Notes: generated by a model from the sequence alone, not told the origin. A stretch of 64,000 bases of DNA from Paenibacillus polymyxa (GCF_001719045.1 NZ_CP015423.1:2316001-2380000), one strand, 5' to 3'. Numbered from the stretch's first letter, positions 1 to 9,712 are shown. Program-made: numbers and translations.

Positions 1-1834
1 ACTTGATTTCATTATTTCCGTTCGCCAAGGCATTGGCTGCGGCTGTCTCCGAGGAAGCAGCAAGCTTGAAGTCCGCTCCTGAACCATCCAAATCAACCAA
101 TACATTATTAATATACAGAAATACATTTCGGTTACTTCCAGTGTAATGAATATCTGCTGCGTTGCTCACATCAAGTAATTTACCTTTAAAGTTGCCCAGC
201 TGAGTCAATTTATAGGTATTCAAGTTTGAGCTGGATGTATTCAACGGAATTTGTTGCCCATCATAAATCGTGTCGTATTTCATGAACGGACCCTGCAACA
301 GATTCACCGTAGCTTTAATTAACTTGGTCGAATCACCATTCAGATAAAAATTCAGTACATTTTGTCCTTCTTTAGGCAAAGTGTCTACATAAGCAACAAT
401 TTTCTTCACTTGCGTTGACTTACCATTAATTGTACGAATCACATCTTGAGGCGACCCTACAGTATGAACCGTTACTCCGGAAAGCTCACTAATTGAAGAA
501 GGTGCACCATTAACAACGATAAACTCCATACCTACGGGTACAGATGCAGCATCTGTAGTCTTGTTCTTCATAGAGCTACCTGTTAATTTCATAGCTTCAT
601 CTAGGGCAGCTGCCTGATCAGACCCGCTTCCTTTAGTTCTGTTCAACAATTGAGTATTAAAATCAGGAAGATAGTTAACATCATCAATATACGGCTGAGT
701 GCTGCTGCGCAATGTAAATTGGACAGCCGATGGAGCTGGAGGTGTACTGCTATCCGTATAAGTTATGCCCAGGGATGCTCTGGTCAAATGATCAAGTACA
801 GCTTCCGAAGGTACAGTCACCTGAAATGGATATACTTTATAACCATTTGATGTAACTACATTTGCAGTATCAATTGTGGCATCAACCCCAGTCGCACTAC
901 CTACAGCACTACCATTGTTACTCACATCGGTAAAACGTGCATTGATTGTGGCCACTCCTGGATCGGTTGCACCGCCTGGCACCAAAACATTACCTTTTAA
1001 AACCACACCACTTGTAGACGATACGGTAAAGTCAGGCGAAGTGGTCAAATCAGCAGAAACATTCCCATCCTTATTCAGGGTCAAATCAGAGAATTCCGGT
1101 TTACCCGTATAAATCGTAATTTCACGTGTAACTGTGAGGGCCTGAGTTCCGTTGCCCACTTTAATAGTCACTATATTTTTACCTGGACTGAGTACCACAC
1201 TACCTGTTAATTTATATGCGGTATAAGAGTTAACTGTATACGTATTACTGCTTTTTGCAGACGTGAGCGTTACACTGTCAGCATTAGGAGCCGTACCTTG
1301 AATGACTACTTTCACATCATCCGTACCGCTATTGCGTGCGTCTGTCAGCACCGCTGTCTGATTCTCAAGCAACTGCTCGGTTTCACCATTCAACGTAGCA
1401 GATAGATCATAAAGCTTAGGCCCATCCTGATACTCAATGTAAATGGAGTCCTTCATATCAGCCGAATTTTGGCTACTTTGAAATGTAATCCGGTTCAAAC
1501 CAGGAAACAGTTTAATGTCTGTAACTTTAAGCGTAGAGCCACTGACTGTAATTCCGCCTTTTTGACTCTCGTTCTTATTAACCACGTTAAGGTTTGTTCC
1601 ATTTTTAGAGAGTTGGAATACACTATAAGATATAGTACTTCCGTTCACTCCGTTAATCGTACCGTTAACTGTAACTCGGTCAGTGTTTACCATTCTAGCC
1701 GAATCCACATCATATTTTTCACTTGGAAAAATAAAATAAGTTCCCGTCGCAGCATGAGCCGTACCTACCAGGGCCGCCGGCACCAAGCCAATGATGAGAC
1801 CAACCGTCAGCAACATGGATAGCAATCGTTTCAA
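1..1834 (-). CDS. Large secreted surface protein, N-terminal part (cut by window edge)
   Basis: The frame is open from a TTG codon at 1834 to the window edge, so about 611 residues are visible and the C-terminus is missing. The TTG is preceded at 8 nt by GGAGG; a nearer ATG runs into a stop after two codons. The product begins LKRLLSMLLTVGLIIGLVPA and continues to an AHA-type signal peptidase site near residue 28. The rest is rich in Ser, Thr, Asn, Val and Gly and looks like consecutive beta-sandwich (Ig-like or cadherin-like) modules, without cysteines. I do not recognise a catalytic domain. It lies next to wall-polymer genes, so a wall-anchored or S-layer-like role is plausible, but SLH domains, if any, would be in the unseen part. 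Confidence 0.8.
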   Translation of the reverse strand, partial: MKRLLSMLLTVGLIIGLVPAALVGTAHAATGTYFIFPSEKYDVDSARMVNTDRVTVNGTINGVNGSTISYSVFQLSKNGTNLNVVNKNESQKGGITVSGSTLKVTDIKLFPGLNRITFQSSQNSADMKDSIYIEYQDGPKLYDLSATLNGETEQLLENQTAVLTDARNSGTDDVKVVIQGTAPNADSVTLTSAKSSNTYTVNSYTAYKLTGSVVLSPGKNIVTIKVGNGTQALTVTREITIYTGKPEFSDLTLNKDGNVSADLTTSPDFTVSSTSGVVLKGNVLVPGGATDPGVATINARFTDVSNNGSAVGSATGVDATIDTANVVTSNGYKVYPFQVTVPSEAVLDHLTRASLGITYTDSSTPPAPSAVQFTLRSSTQPYIDDVNYLPDFNTQLLNRTKGSGSDQAAALDEAMKLTGSSMKNKTTDAASVPVGMEFIVVNGAPSSISELSGVTVHTVGSPQDVIRTINGKSTQVKKIVAYVDTLPKEGQNVLNFYLNGDSTKLIKATVNLLQGPFMKYDTIYDGQQIPLNTSSSNLNTYKLTQLGNFKGKLLDVSNAADIHYTGSNRNVFLYINNVLVDLDGSGADFKLAASSETAAANALANGNNEIK

Positions 1835-1964
1835 ATCATTGTCCTCCTTTGATTCTGTCGCACCTTGGGGTACGTAATCATTCAATACTTTTTTTATCGG
1901 TAGTAAACATACAAAAAATTAGTAAATTCTCAAAAAAGGAGGGAGTTTTTTTACAGCAAACATC

Positions 1965-2009
1965 AAAAAAGCCTTCAAACCCGCGGTATACCGCCAAGCT
2001 TGAAGGCTT
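1965..2009 (-). terminator. Rho-independent terminator after tagO
   Basis: Arms AAGCCTTCAA (1969-1978) and TTGAAGGCTT (2000-2009) enclose a second small palindrome, GCGGTATACCGC. On the minus strand the stem runs into a T tract (the A run at 1965-1970). It lies just beyond the tagO stop codon. Confidence 0.85.
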
Positions 2010-2024
2010 ACTTTTAAATTAAAA

Positions 2025-3155
2025 TTATAATTTCGAACGCGTTTGGGAATCTGGCTTAGCCAGCAAGCGAATCAGTGTGTTTATAACTGGGCGTTTGGTT
2101 TTGCCAACAAGACCAATAACCTCTGCACCAATCTGTAGGAAGAACATCATAATACAAATCACGACAAAGGTGACCCAGTTCGCTTCATTAAGCGCAGCAG
2201 ACGATTGAATCACAGCCAATACACCGAAAAATGCCGCAATACCGTAGATAATCAACACCGTCTGTCTGTGACTGAAACCTAGTTCGCGTAAGCAGTGATG
2301 CAAATGACCTTTATCCGGAGAGAAAATCGGTTTTTTCTGCAACTTGCGACGAATGATAGCAAAGAATGTATCTGACAAAGGTACACCGATAATAATCAAT
2401 GGCGTAATAAAAGATACGATAGCAATTTGCTTGAAACCAAGCATGGATAGCATGGCCAGACAGAAACCTAAAAATAATGACCCTGTATCACCCATAAATA
2501 TTTTCGCAGGATGAAAGTTGAAAAATAAAAATCCGATAATACTGCCCAGCAGTACAAGACAAAGCATAGCTACCATGTAATTGCCCATCAATACCGACAT
2601 CACAAAGATAGTCCCAATCGCAATTCCTGAGACACCCGCAGCCAGTCCATCCAGACCGTCAATCAAATTGATGGCATTCGTTACACCTACGATCCAGAAA
2701 ATCGTAAGCGGAATGGAAATCCAGCTTTCCAAAGATGAGTATGCATCCTGAAAAGGTACATTTACAAAATCTACACGAATATCAAAAGCAAACACGACCA
2801 TACACGCAACGGCAATTTGAGCCAAAAATTTCAATTTTGCATTGAGATCAAAACGATCATCGAGAGCACCAATCAGTGTAATCAGCGTGCCGCCAATCAG
2901 AAAGGCTGCGATAAAGTTAATATCCCGAGAGGACAGCATTCCGTCAGGCACAAAAGGTAACACCGCCAATAAGGACAACAGAAATGCCAAGAAAATCCCC
3001 AGTCCGCCAAGACGCGGCATAATTCGGGTATGTACTTTTCGGGCATTCGGTACATCGACGGCTCCAACCTTCACAGCGAATTTCTTGACGAGCGGTGTCA
3101 GTAACAGCGCAAGTCCCAGTGCCATGATGAACCCAATAATATAGATCAATAACAT
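2025..3155 (-). CDS. tagO: Undecaprenyl-phosphate GlcNAc-1-phosphate transferase (TagO/WecA family)
   Basis: This membrane enzyme of the MraY/WecA family transfers GlcNAc-1-P from UDP-GlcNAc to undecaprenyl phosphate, the first step of wall teichoic acid or secondary wall polymer synthesis. The 376-residue product has about ten or eleven hydrophobic segments. Family motifs are visible: VPNARKVHTR near residue 35, a DDRFDLNAK stretch near 100, NAINLIDGLDGLAAG near 165, the GDTGS motif near 223, and HLHH near 285 in the last cytoplasmic loop. Length is typical. It is the last gene of the wall-polymer group (DUF5693, csaB, tagA, tagO) and ends at a strong terminator. The 137 bp gap to tagA could hold its own promoter. 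Confidence 0.93.
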   Translation of the reverse strand: MLLIYIIGFIMALGLALLLTPLVKKFAVKVGAVDVPNARKVHTRIMPRLGGLGIFLAFLLSLLAVLPFVPDGMLSSRDINFIAAFLIGGTLITLIGALDDRFDLNAKLKFLAQIAVACMVVFAFDIRVDFVNVPFQDAYSSLESWISIPLTIFWIVGVTNAINLIDGLDGLAAGVSGIAIGTIFVMSVLMGNYMVAMLCLVLLGSIIGFLFFNFHPAKIFMGDTGSLFLGFCLAMLSMLGFKQIAIVSFITPLIIIGVPLSDTFFAIIRRKLQKKPIFSPDKGHLHHCLRELGFSHRQTVLIIYGIAAFFGVLAVIQSSAALNEANWVTFVVICIMMFFLQIGAEVIGLVGKTKRPVINTLIRLLAKPDSQTRSKL

Positions 3156-3292
3156 TTGATCATTCGACCCCCAATTTTAAAGCAATCCCTTTTCAGATGT
3201 AACCGCATTGAATTATACTCTGATCAAAAATAAATACCAAGCTTCATATTCTGGCAAATTAGCGGGTTTTGAAGGCAGATTCAAGCTATTTA

Positions 3293-4066
3293 TCACACTT
3301 TTGTGACGTTTTCTTTTTCGCGCATCACTTTCGCGGCGAATTTCGGCAGCGCAAGCATTCTTTTGTATCGGCTTGGCTCTTTGAGGAGTCTATATAACCA
3401 TTCAGCCCGTAGCTTTTGGAACAATTTAGGTGCGCGTTTGGTTCTGCCTGATATAACATCGAAGCTACCGCCAACCCCCATCATCACCGGTACACCCAGT
3501 TGTTCCTTATATTTACCAATCCAGGGTTCCTGTGTGTCCGCTCCACGTGCTACAAACAACAAATCGGGATTTGCTTCACGAATGGCTGCAATCACCGCTT
3601 CATCCTCTTTAGGTCCAAAAAAGCCATCACGCTTGCCACAAACCGTAATCCGGGGATAAAGCTCATGTACCCGCTTTGCGGTCGCTTGAATCACCTCAGA
3701 TGTTGATCCCAGTAAATAAACCTTCCAATGATAGTTTTCTCCAGCTGCAAGTAATTCATGTAACAAGTCAAAGCCCGCTACCCGCTCAGGTACAGGATGT
3801 CCTACATAGTTTGCAGCCCAGACCACGCCAGTCCCATCTGGAACAATCAACTCTGCCTGTTTCATCACGTCCATGTACACTGGATCTTCCAATGCAGCCA
3901 TGACCATAATCGGATTGGCAGTGATCACTTGATGGGGCTGGCGAGACTCCACTGCTTGAATTAATACATTTAATGTATCTTTCATATTAAGCCTTGATAC
4001 CGGAACACCGAAAATCGGGACGGTAGGCACATTCGTAACCTTATCAACTGTCACTGTATCCATCAT
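3293..4066 (-). CDS. tagA: UDP-ManNAc glycosyltransferase, WecG/TagA/CpsF family
   Basis: This enzyme is expected to add N-acetylmannosamine to the GlcNAc-PP-undecaprenol made by TagO. The product (about 257 residues) carries the family signature: an ITANPIMVM stretch near residue 53, VPDGTGVVWAA near 80, LLGS near 120, and a central DLLFVARGADTQEPWI followed by MGVGGSFD. The start is set by coupling: the csaB stop TGA overlaps the tandem ATG codons at 4066 and 4063 (ATGATG), and AAAGG lies just upstream. An upstream GTG at 4078 is in frame but has no ribosome site. UDP-ManNAc would come from MnaA encoded at 26.8 kb. Confidence 0.9.
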   Translation of the reverse strand: MMDTVTVDKVTNVPTVPIFGVPVSRLNMKDTLNVLIQAVESRQPHQVITANPIMVMAALEDPVYMDVMKQAELIVPDGTGVVWAANYVGHPVPERVAGFDLLHELLAAGENYHWKVYLLGSTSEVIQATAKRVHELYPRITVCGKRDGFFGPKEDEAVIAAIREANPDLLFVARGADTQEPWIGKYKEQLGVPVMMGVGGSFDVISGRTKRAPKLFQKLRAEWLYRLLKEPSRYKRMLALPKFAAKVMREKENVTKV

Positions 4067-5199
4067 CCTTTGCGACACAAGTAATTAACGATATGCTGTG
4101 CCGGTAAGCGAGCCTCACTTTTTAACAAAGCAATGGCCGCTCCCTGGCTCTCAATCCATTGACTTCGCTGATCCAGCAACCGCATAGACTCATTAGCCAG
4201 CTTTTGTCCATCCAGTGCCTCTGTAGTGCCTACAGGCTGGCTACCGACACGGCTGAGGAAATGATCAATTTTGGGATCGTAGGATATCCCCAACGGAGGC
4301 ACCTGGTGGGATGCTGCATAGATCAAGCTGTGTAATCGCATCCCGATCATCAAACTGCAACGACTGACTTCCAAAAGCATCTGTTGAGGATCGGTGACTT
4401 GATCGCACATGCTGACAAGGCTTCCCGTCCCCCTAATATCCCCCAACAAATCCATTACCATCCTTGAAGCCTGCTCGTCATCAGGCAGATGGAAAGGTAA
4501 AAAGCGTAAGTGTACACGGCGCTCAGCAGCTAATTTTTTCAAGCCGTCCGCAATAGCCGTTAAATCGCGACGCTCCTTATCCCAGTAACGTACAGATACA
4601 CCAACGATCGGAAGTTTATCCTTATCCGTTTCAGTTGCTGCTTTATGCAGCTCGGAACCCGAGGGCAATGGAAGCCCCATTACCGGATCAGGAACAACTT
4701 CGACAACCGGGTTCTTTAGTTTCATAGTACCCAGTAGTGCGGCAGACTGCTCATCTCTTACAGAAACATATTCACAGCGCTGAAACACAGAACGGATCAT
4801 AGGATAAAATATCTTCCGTTGTACCGGACCAATGCCCTGAGCATATACAAACGTCGGTTTTCCAGCCCATTGGGCCAGTTTCAGAATCGCCAGATAATAC
4901 GGAATACTTTTAGGGCTTGTTGCATCCTGGAGCAAACTCCCGCCGCCACTTATTAGCCCATCGCTGTTTTTAATCGCTCTACGAACTTCCCCCAGACTCA
5001 TCCGTGGTACAGCTTCTACTCCGTACATTTTCTGTGTCCAAGCGGGGTCAGAAGACAGAACAACAGGCTTGATTGTAATCCCCGCCTGACGACTCTCCTC
5101 CTCTAAAGCTGTCAAAATCGACTTAAGCACCGCCTCATCTCCACTATTGTTAAAGCCGTAATAACCCGAGATGATTATCGTTTGAGCTGTGGTGACCAT
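4063..5199 (-). CDS. csaB: Polysaccharide pyruvyl transferase CsaB
   Basis: CsaB transfers pyruvate from phosphoenolpyruvate to secondary cell wall polysaccharide, making the ketal that SLH-domain proteins bind. The product (378 residues) starts VTTAQTIIISGYYGFNNSGD, where the GYYGxxNxGDEA motif is the family hallmark. LISGGGSLLQD (near 85), FVYAQGIGPV (near 120), RDEQSA, and IGMRLHSLIYAA with GISYDPK near the C-terminus follow. The ATG at 5199 is preferred to 5229 because GGAAGGGTG stands upstream and the overlap with the previous gene falls to 25 nt. It is coupled to tagA by a TGATG overlap. Its presence suggests that this cell displays proteins through pyruvylated wall polymer. Confidence 0.92.
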   Translation of the reverse strand: MVTTAQTIIISGYYGFNNSGDEAVLKSILTALEEESRQAGITIKPVVLSSDPAWTQKMYGVEAVPRMSLGEVRRAIKNSDGLISGGGSLLQDATSPKSIPYYLAILKLAQWAGKPTFVYAQGIGPVQRKIFYPMIRSVFQRCEYVSVRDEQSAALLGTMKLKNPVVEVVPDPVMGLPLPSGSELHKAATETDKDKLPIVGVSVRYWDKERRDLTAIADGLKKLAAERRVHLRFLPFHLPDDEQASRMVMDLLGDIRGTGSLVSMCDQVTDPQQMLLEVSRCSLMIGMRLHSLIYAASHQVPPLGISYDPKIDHFLSRVGSQPVGTTEALDGQKLANESMRLLDQRSQWIESQGAAIALLKSEARLPAQHIVNYLCRKG

Positions 5200-7190
5200 T
5201 TCTTCCAACACCCTTCCAGCACTTGCCACACGACAATTGCGATGATTCCCAGCACCAGGCCCAAGCCCAATCCTAACAGCCCGCGACTAAGCGACAATGC
5301 CGCTGGAGAGTGAATGTGAGCAAAGGTATCCACCATAGAGGCTTGACCAATAGCAGCTATAATCAGCAAATAGATTGCTTTGCGATATTTCAAAGCCAGG
5401 AATGCCCCTGCAATAAACAGTGGGTGAGCCATCAAAAATTCCTTATTGCGCGGACGTACACCAAACGCATTTTCAAGGAAGTTCCGGAAGACCAACTCCG
5501 TGTTCGACACCGTACCCGCATTTCCGGTACGAGTCAAATAGTAATAACCTGCGGCTGCGATAACAGCCAGTGCGATAACCCACAATACAGTAATCGGCGT
5601 ACGTAGCAGCTTGGAAATTTCCTCCCGTATAGAAACGCCACGATAAAAGAAAATATATATCGCTGCCAAGAAGATCGGCAGAATGTGAAGCAAGCTTACA
5701 CCTCTAAATTGATTCAGCACAAGGCTGTAGGCAATACTGTTCAACAGCGCAATAACGAAAGGCACCGCAGCCAGCGACAAAATCGCCGTCTGCACGTACA
5801 GTATAAACGTTTGAATCAAACGCTGACCTACAGAAAGTTCAGCACCCTGTTCACGTTTAATTCTAATCGTACGCACAGCGATGATCATTGCAACCGTAGG
5901 TCCGCTAATCGCTGCGAGTAGGGCCAGGCCTTGCTCCATCAAGCTAGAGTTCAAAACATAAAGTCCTGCTGAACCTGCCAAGCCAAGTGCAAATGCCAGC
6001 AAAGTCAATGCCGGGACGAAATAGGACACCATAATGGAGAAGAATGCCAGTGCACCTAGTAAGACAATCATTTTCAGATAGCGCTGAATGGACGAATCGA
6101 CGACTTGGAACGGTTCAGCCTGTCCGAGTTCAAACCCCTTTTTCTCCATCCGTTGTACAGCGTTACCCGGCTTGTCCAAGCTGTGGATTAGGTTATCTAC
6201 CGAATCCTTCACCTTGGCTTCAGCAATACTACGGCTAGGCGCGGTATTCAGATACAACATGCGAATATTACGGTCCTTGGTGGCCAATGCAAAACGATCG
6301 GCCAACGTTTCAACATCGAGCGTTGAATCTTTATCGCTCAATGAGTATAAACGCACAACGTTATAGTGGATATCGTAAGCGAGCTTATTGAAGCCTGCTT
6401 GCGGTTTTTTTAAGTTTTCGATAGCAGCTAGGCCAATATCGTATTTGTTCAGCAATTTAGCAAATGCCGCTAAGCTATGCTCTTTCTCGTTATCGGTGAA
6501 GCCTTTGACTGAATCACCTTCAAACAAAATGCGTTTTACACCATTTTGCTGAAAGGAAGCAAGCATCTCTTCCGTCAACTCCTGGTTGTAAGGAAGACTG
6601 TCGCTCATCCGTGGAACAATAAAAAATCCTTTGCTCCGAAGCTGCTTCATCGCAATCGGGTCAGGCTGCATGGGCTTGAGATACGCATCCTCTGGAGATG
6701 TTTCCACAACTAACCCTTCCTGTCCCTGATAAGTCCAAGGTTTTACATTGATGTCCAGGCTTGTAAACGTACGTAAAATTAACGGCTTTAATGCCTCGGC
6801 ATTTTCTTTATCAGCGAAAACAATATACGTAAAATTCTCATTTGCAGGTGAAAGCCGTTTTTCCATATCGGCAACGTTCTGAGTTGTATAGGTTACGACG
6901 CGACCCGCTTTACGGAAATCATCCAACGTACTTTCATACATCGCCATGCTGTTCACACCCGCTTGCTGTAAGCGGTCAAGTTGCTCATTCAGATAGTCCT
7001 GCGGGTGAGCCTGATACGAGGCTGCCTCTGTCAAATCCCGATAATCGAATACAATCTCTACTTTTTTACTCGAGGATTCTGTCTTCACACGATCGGCGAT
7101 GACTGGAATGGAAGCCAGCAAGCCGACAGCCACCAAAATCCATAACCATTTTCGAGAAGTCGTATTCCAATACTGCCATTTCTGATACAC
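5175..7190 (-). CDS. DUF5693-type polytopic membrane protein upstream of csaB
   Basis: The protein (about 671 residues) has one N-terminal membrane anchor (WLWILVAVGLLASIPVIA), a large soluble region to about residue 370, then ten or so hydrophobic segments to the C-terminus. The soluble part reads like a divergent TIM-barrel domain with motifs such as GVNSMAMYESTLDDF and KRILFEGDSVKGF. I recognise it as the DUF5693 type found beside csaB in Bacillus relatives; its function is unknown to me. The GTG at 7190 fits GGAGG with 7 nt spacing better than the TTG one codon earlier. Overlap with csaB argues for a shared role in wall polymer export, ligation or pyruvylation. Downstream genes may depend on its promoter. 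Confidence 0.75.
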   Translation of the reverse strand: MYQKWQYWNTTSRKWLWILVAVGLLASIPVIADRVKTESSSKKVEIVFDYRDLTEAASYQAHPQDYLNEQLDRLQQAGVNSMAMYESTLDDFRKAGRVVTYTTQNVADMEKRLSPANENFTYIVFADKENAEALKPLILRTFTSLDINVKPWTYQGQEGLVVETSPEDAYLKPMQPDPIAMKQLRSKGFFIVPRMSDSLPYNQELTEEMLASFQQNGVKRILFEGDSVKGFTDNEKEHSLAAFAKLLNKYDIGLAAIENLKKPQAGFNKLAYDIHYNVVRLYSLSDKDSTLDVETLADRFALATKDRNIRMLYLNTAPSRSIAEAKVKDSVDNLIHSLDKPGNAVQRMEKKGFELGQAEPFQVVDSSIQRYLKMIVLLGALAFFSIMVSYFVPALTLLAFALGLAGSAGLYVLNSSLMEQGLALLAAISGPTVAMIIAVRTIRIKREQGAELSVGQRLIQTFILYVQTAILSLAAVPFVIALLNSIAYSLVLNQFRGVSLLHILPIFLAAIYIFFYRGVSIREEISKLLRTPITVLWVIALAVIAAAGYYYLTRTGNAGTVSNTELVFRNFLENAFGVRPRNKEFLMAHPLFIAGAFLALKYRKAIYLLIIAAIGQASMVDTFAHIHSPAALSLSRGLLGLGLGLVLGIIAIVVWQVLEGCWKKWSPQLKR

Positions 7191-7212
7191 CAAAGAACCT
7201 CCTTAATATTCG

Positions 7213-7291
7213 GGATTTTGCAAAATTCAATGCTGCCCACCTCGCCATACTCAGCCTTTTGGTAGGTCACTCATTGAATTTTGCAAAATCC
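7213..7291. repeat. 20 bp perfect inverted repeat with 39 nt loop
   Basis: GGATTTTGCAAAATTCAATG at 7213-7232 is exactly inverted at 7272-7291. Each arm contains the 12 bp palindrome ATTTTGCAAAAT. The element sits just upstream of the ribosome site of the DUF5693 gene, so it would form a hairpin in that leader if transcribed. A related sequence occurs at 41695-41711. Confidence 0.85.
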
Positions 7292-7353
7292 TCCGTTGCC
7301 GGAATAAGCCTATTTTCCCAAAGCCTCTTCCAGGTTATTCTGCAATACAGAAA

Positions 7354-7392
7354 TGACCTCCACGGCGTACTGCCCTTTGCCGTGAGAGGTCA
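7354..7392 (-). terminator. Hairpin after pgcA, probable terminator
   Basis: TGACCTCCACGGC at 7354-7366 pairs with GCCGTG-A-GAGGTCA at 7379-7392 with one bulge. On the minus strand it is followed by a short, weak T-rich stretch (ATTTCTG). It lies about 60 nt beyond the pgcA stop. Confidence 0.55.
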
Positions 7393-7449
7393 CCGATTAC
7401 TATATCTTATCCAATTACCTTAACCTATTCTATTATAAAGGGATTTTTC

Positions 7450-9168
7450 TCAAGCGTCTACGCGAGCCATAACAGCATCGACCAGATGGCTGATTCTTTG
7501 CTCCGCGTCTGCCAGCGAGGAACCGCGTACCGCAAAGTATACTTTGATTTTCGGCTCTGTGCCCGAAGGGCGCAGGCAAAACCACGAACCGTCCTCCAGT
7601 AAGAATTTGAGTACATTTTCCTGTGGAAGTCCGTCCAGACCTTGTGAGTAGTCCAGTACCTTGTCTACCTTCACGCCTGCAATCTCTTGAGGCGCGTTGT
7701 TACGCCAATCGGTCATTTTGCCCTGAATTTGTGCCACTCCATCCTTACCCTTAAGGGTACGAGACTCCAGCTTCTCAAGGAAGTAACCAAACTGCTCGTA
7801 CAGCTCTTGTAAAACATCATAGAGCGTCTTACCTTGGGTGCTGTAATAAGCAGCAGCTTCAGCGATCAGCATAGCCGCCAAGACAGCATCCTTATCGCGA
7901 GCATAATTCCCTGCCAAATAACCATAGCTCTCTTCATAGCCAAACAGGTAGGTGTACTCGCCAGTTTGGTCAAATTGGTTCATTTTCTCGCCAATATACT
8001 TGAAGCCAGTTAGCGTGTTAAACACGGTTGCTCCAAAATGTTCGGCAATGACTGCACCCATTTCGCTGGTTACGATGGTTTTGATAACAGCCCCATTATT
8101 CGGAAGCTTGCCTGTTTCTTTCAGTTGATTCAACAAGTAGTAAACCATGATCGCGCCAGACTGATTACCGGACAATACCACATATTCGCCATCACGGTTT
8201 TTCACAACTGCACCCATACGGTCAGCATCAGGGTCTGTTCCAATCAACAGATCTGCACCAATTTTCTCACCCAGCGCAATTGCCAGCTTAAACGCATCAC
8301 GTTCTTCTGGGTTTGGCGACTTGACAGTCGAAAATTCAGCATCTGGCAACTCTTGCTCAGGCACAATATGCACCTGTTCAAAACCGATTTTCTCCAGCAC
8401 ACGACGAACCGGTACATTTCCAGTGCCATGGAGAGGTGTAAACACAACTTTGAAGTTTTTGCCTGGTCCGGCTGCAATCAGCTCACGGTTCACACTCACA
8501 CTGGCTACCGTATCTACAAACGCTTCATCTTCATCTTCTCCAAGCCAAACCAACAATCCCTGTGCCTCTGCTTCCTCACGTGTCAGACTGCGAATGTCGG
8601 CAAACGAAGGAACCTCGCGGATATAACCAATTACCTGTTCAGCCTGATCTGGAACAAGCTGACCCCCTTCATCGTTGTATACCTTGTATCCATTATACTC
8701 AGGAGGATTGTGACTCGCTGTCACAACAATCCCTCCACTGGCTCCCAAATGACGTACACTAAACGAAAGCTGTGGCGTTGGACGCAAGGAAGGGAACAAC
8801 TTAGCCACGATACCATTGCCCGCCAGCACCAAAGCTGCATCCAGAGCAAATTCTGGTGAAAAATGACGCGAATCATGTGCAATAACAACCGAAGGCTTGC
8901 CTTCTTTACCAGCATGCTGTTCTAAAATATAGCGAGCCAGCCCTTGAGTCGCCCGTCCAATGACGTAACGGTTCATCCGGTTACTTCCTGCCCCGATCAC
9001 TCCACGCAGACCGCCTGTACCAAATTCCAACTCTTTGTAAAAGCGATCCTCCAGTTCCTGCTCGTTGCCTTCCAATGCGCGCAACTCCTGTTTGGTCTCT
9101 TCATCAATATAAGGGTCTTGCAGCCAGCTCTCAATGCCTTCTAGTGCTTTTTTACTCAACTGCGTCAT
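7450..9168 (-). CDS. pgcA: Phosphoglucomutase / phospho-sugar mutase (alpha-D-phosphohexomutase)
   Basis: Expected to interconvert glucose-6-P and glucose-1-P (or a related hexose or pentose phosphate), feeding UDP-glucose for wall and lipid glycosylation. At 572 residues it has the PgcA length. The four domains are marked by the active serine motif TASHNPPEYNGYK near 150, the metal-binding loop GTDPDADRMG near 310, the sugar-specificity loop GYEESYGYLAG near 415, and the phosphate-binding RPSGTEPKIKVYF near 530. The start ATG has GAGGGG 9 nt upstream. It is downstream of fabZ on the same strand but ends in its own hairpin. GlmM-type activity is less likely given the length. Confidence 0.9.
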   Translation of the reverse strand: MTQLSKKALEGIESWLQDPYIDEETKQELRALEGNEQELEDRFYKELEFGTGGLRGVIGAGSNRMNRYVIGRATQGLARYILEQHAGKEGKPSVVIAHDSRHFSPEFALDAALVLAGNGIVAKLFPSLRPTPQLSFSVRHLGASGGIVVTASHNPPEYNGYKVYNDEGGQLVPDQAEQVIGYIREVPSFADIRSLTREEAEAQGLLVWLGEDEDEAFVDTVASVSVNRELIAAGPGKNFKVVFTPLHGTGNVPVRRVLEKIGFEQVHIVPEQELPDAEFSTVKSPNPEERDAFKLAIALGEKIGADLLIGTDPDADRMGAVVKNRDGEYVVLSGNQSGAIMVYYLLNQLKETGKLPNNGAVIKTIVTSEMGAVIAEHFGATVFNTLTGFKYIGEKMNQFDQTGEYTYLFGYEESYGYLAGNYARDKDAVLAAMLIAEAAAYYSTQGKTLYDVLQELYEQFGYFLEKLESRTLKGKDGVAQIQGKMTDWRNNAPQEIAGVKVDKVLDYSQGLDGLPQENVLKFLLEDGSWFCLRPSGTEPKIKVYFAVRGSSLADAEQRISHLVDAVMARVDA

Positions 9169-9262
9169 ACGGAATTTCCCCTCTCCATTTTTGGGTTGTC
9201 AAAACAGGATTTCTATGTACACATGCACTCGGTTCAGACGTCGTGCTTATGTCGGCAGAGCT

Positions 9263-9712
9263 TTATTTATGGGGAGGGTCAGATAAAGCAAACATAATTT
9301 CGCCCTCAGCTACTACCGTATCGCCTACTTTAGCCGTAGCTTTCCCTTTGCCAAATGCGCCTTTGGAACGAGTGATTTCCACTTCAAGCGTCAGTGTATC
9401 CCCAGGAACCACCTGCCCACGGAAACGGAAACCATCCAACCCTGCCAAGAACCCGATTTTGCCACGATTGCTCTCTAAGTGCAGTAATGCGACAGCCCCA
9501 ACTTGAGCCAGTGCTTCGGTGATCAACACACCAGGCATAACAGGATACCCCGGAAAATGTCCAATGAAATGAGGCTCATTCATCGTTACATTTTTAATGC
9601 CTACTGCTCTTTTCCCTTCCTCCAGCTCAATAATACGATCCACCAATAAAAAAGGCGCTCGATGTGGGATAATCTCCTGAATTTGATTAACATCCAATTG
9701 CAATTTGTCCAT
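9263..9712 (-). CDS. fabZ: 3-hydroxyacyl-[acyl-carrier-protein] dehydratase FabZ
   Basis: FabZ dehydrates 3-hydroxyacyl-ACP in type II fatty acid synthesis in the cytoplasm. The 149-residue hot-dog protein shows [13 protein letters not shown] near residue 14 and the catalytic segment [22 protein letters not shown] near 52, with His and Glu in the usual places. The last few residues (SDPPHK) are a short extension over the common 140-145 residues. It stands far from its neighbour flhP, as in B. subtilis, where the fabZ homologue also follows flhP. A 0.9 kb gene-free region lies upstream, so it probably has its own promoter there. Confidence 0.95.
   Translation of the reverse strand: MDKLQLDVNQIQEIIPHRAPFLLVDRIIELEEGKRAVGIKNVTMNEPHFIGHFPGYPVMPGVLITEALAQVGAVALLHLESNRGKIGFLAGLDGFRFRGQVVPGDTLTLEVEITRSKGAFGKGKATAKVGDTVVAEGEIMFALSDPPHK

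Noticed and set aside
8038..8859. Plus-strand open frame antisense to pgcA
   Set aside because: No start site or family resemblance; pgcA is complete on the other strand.
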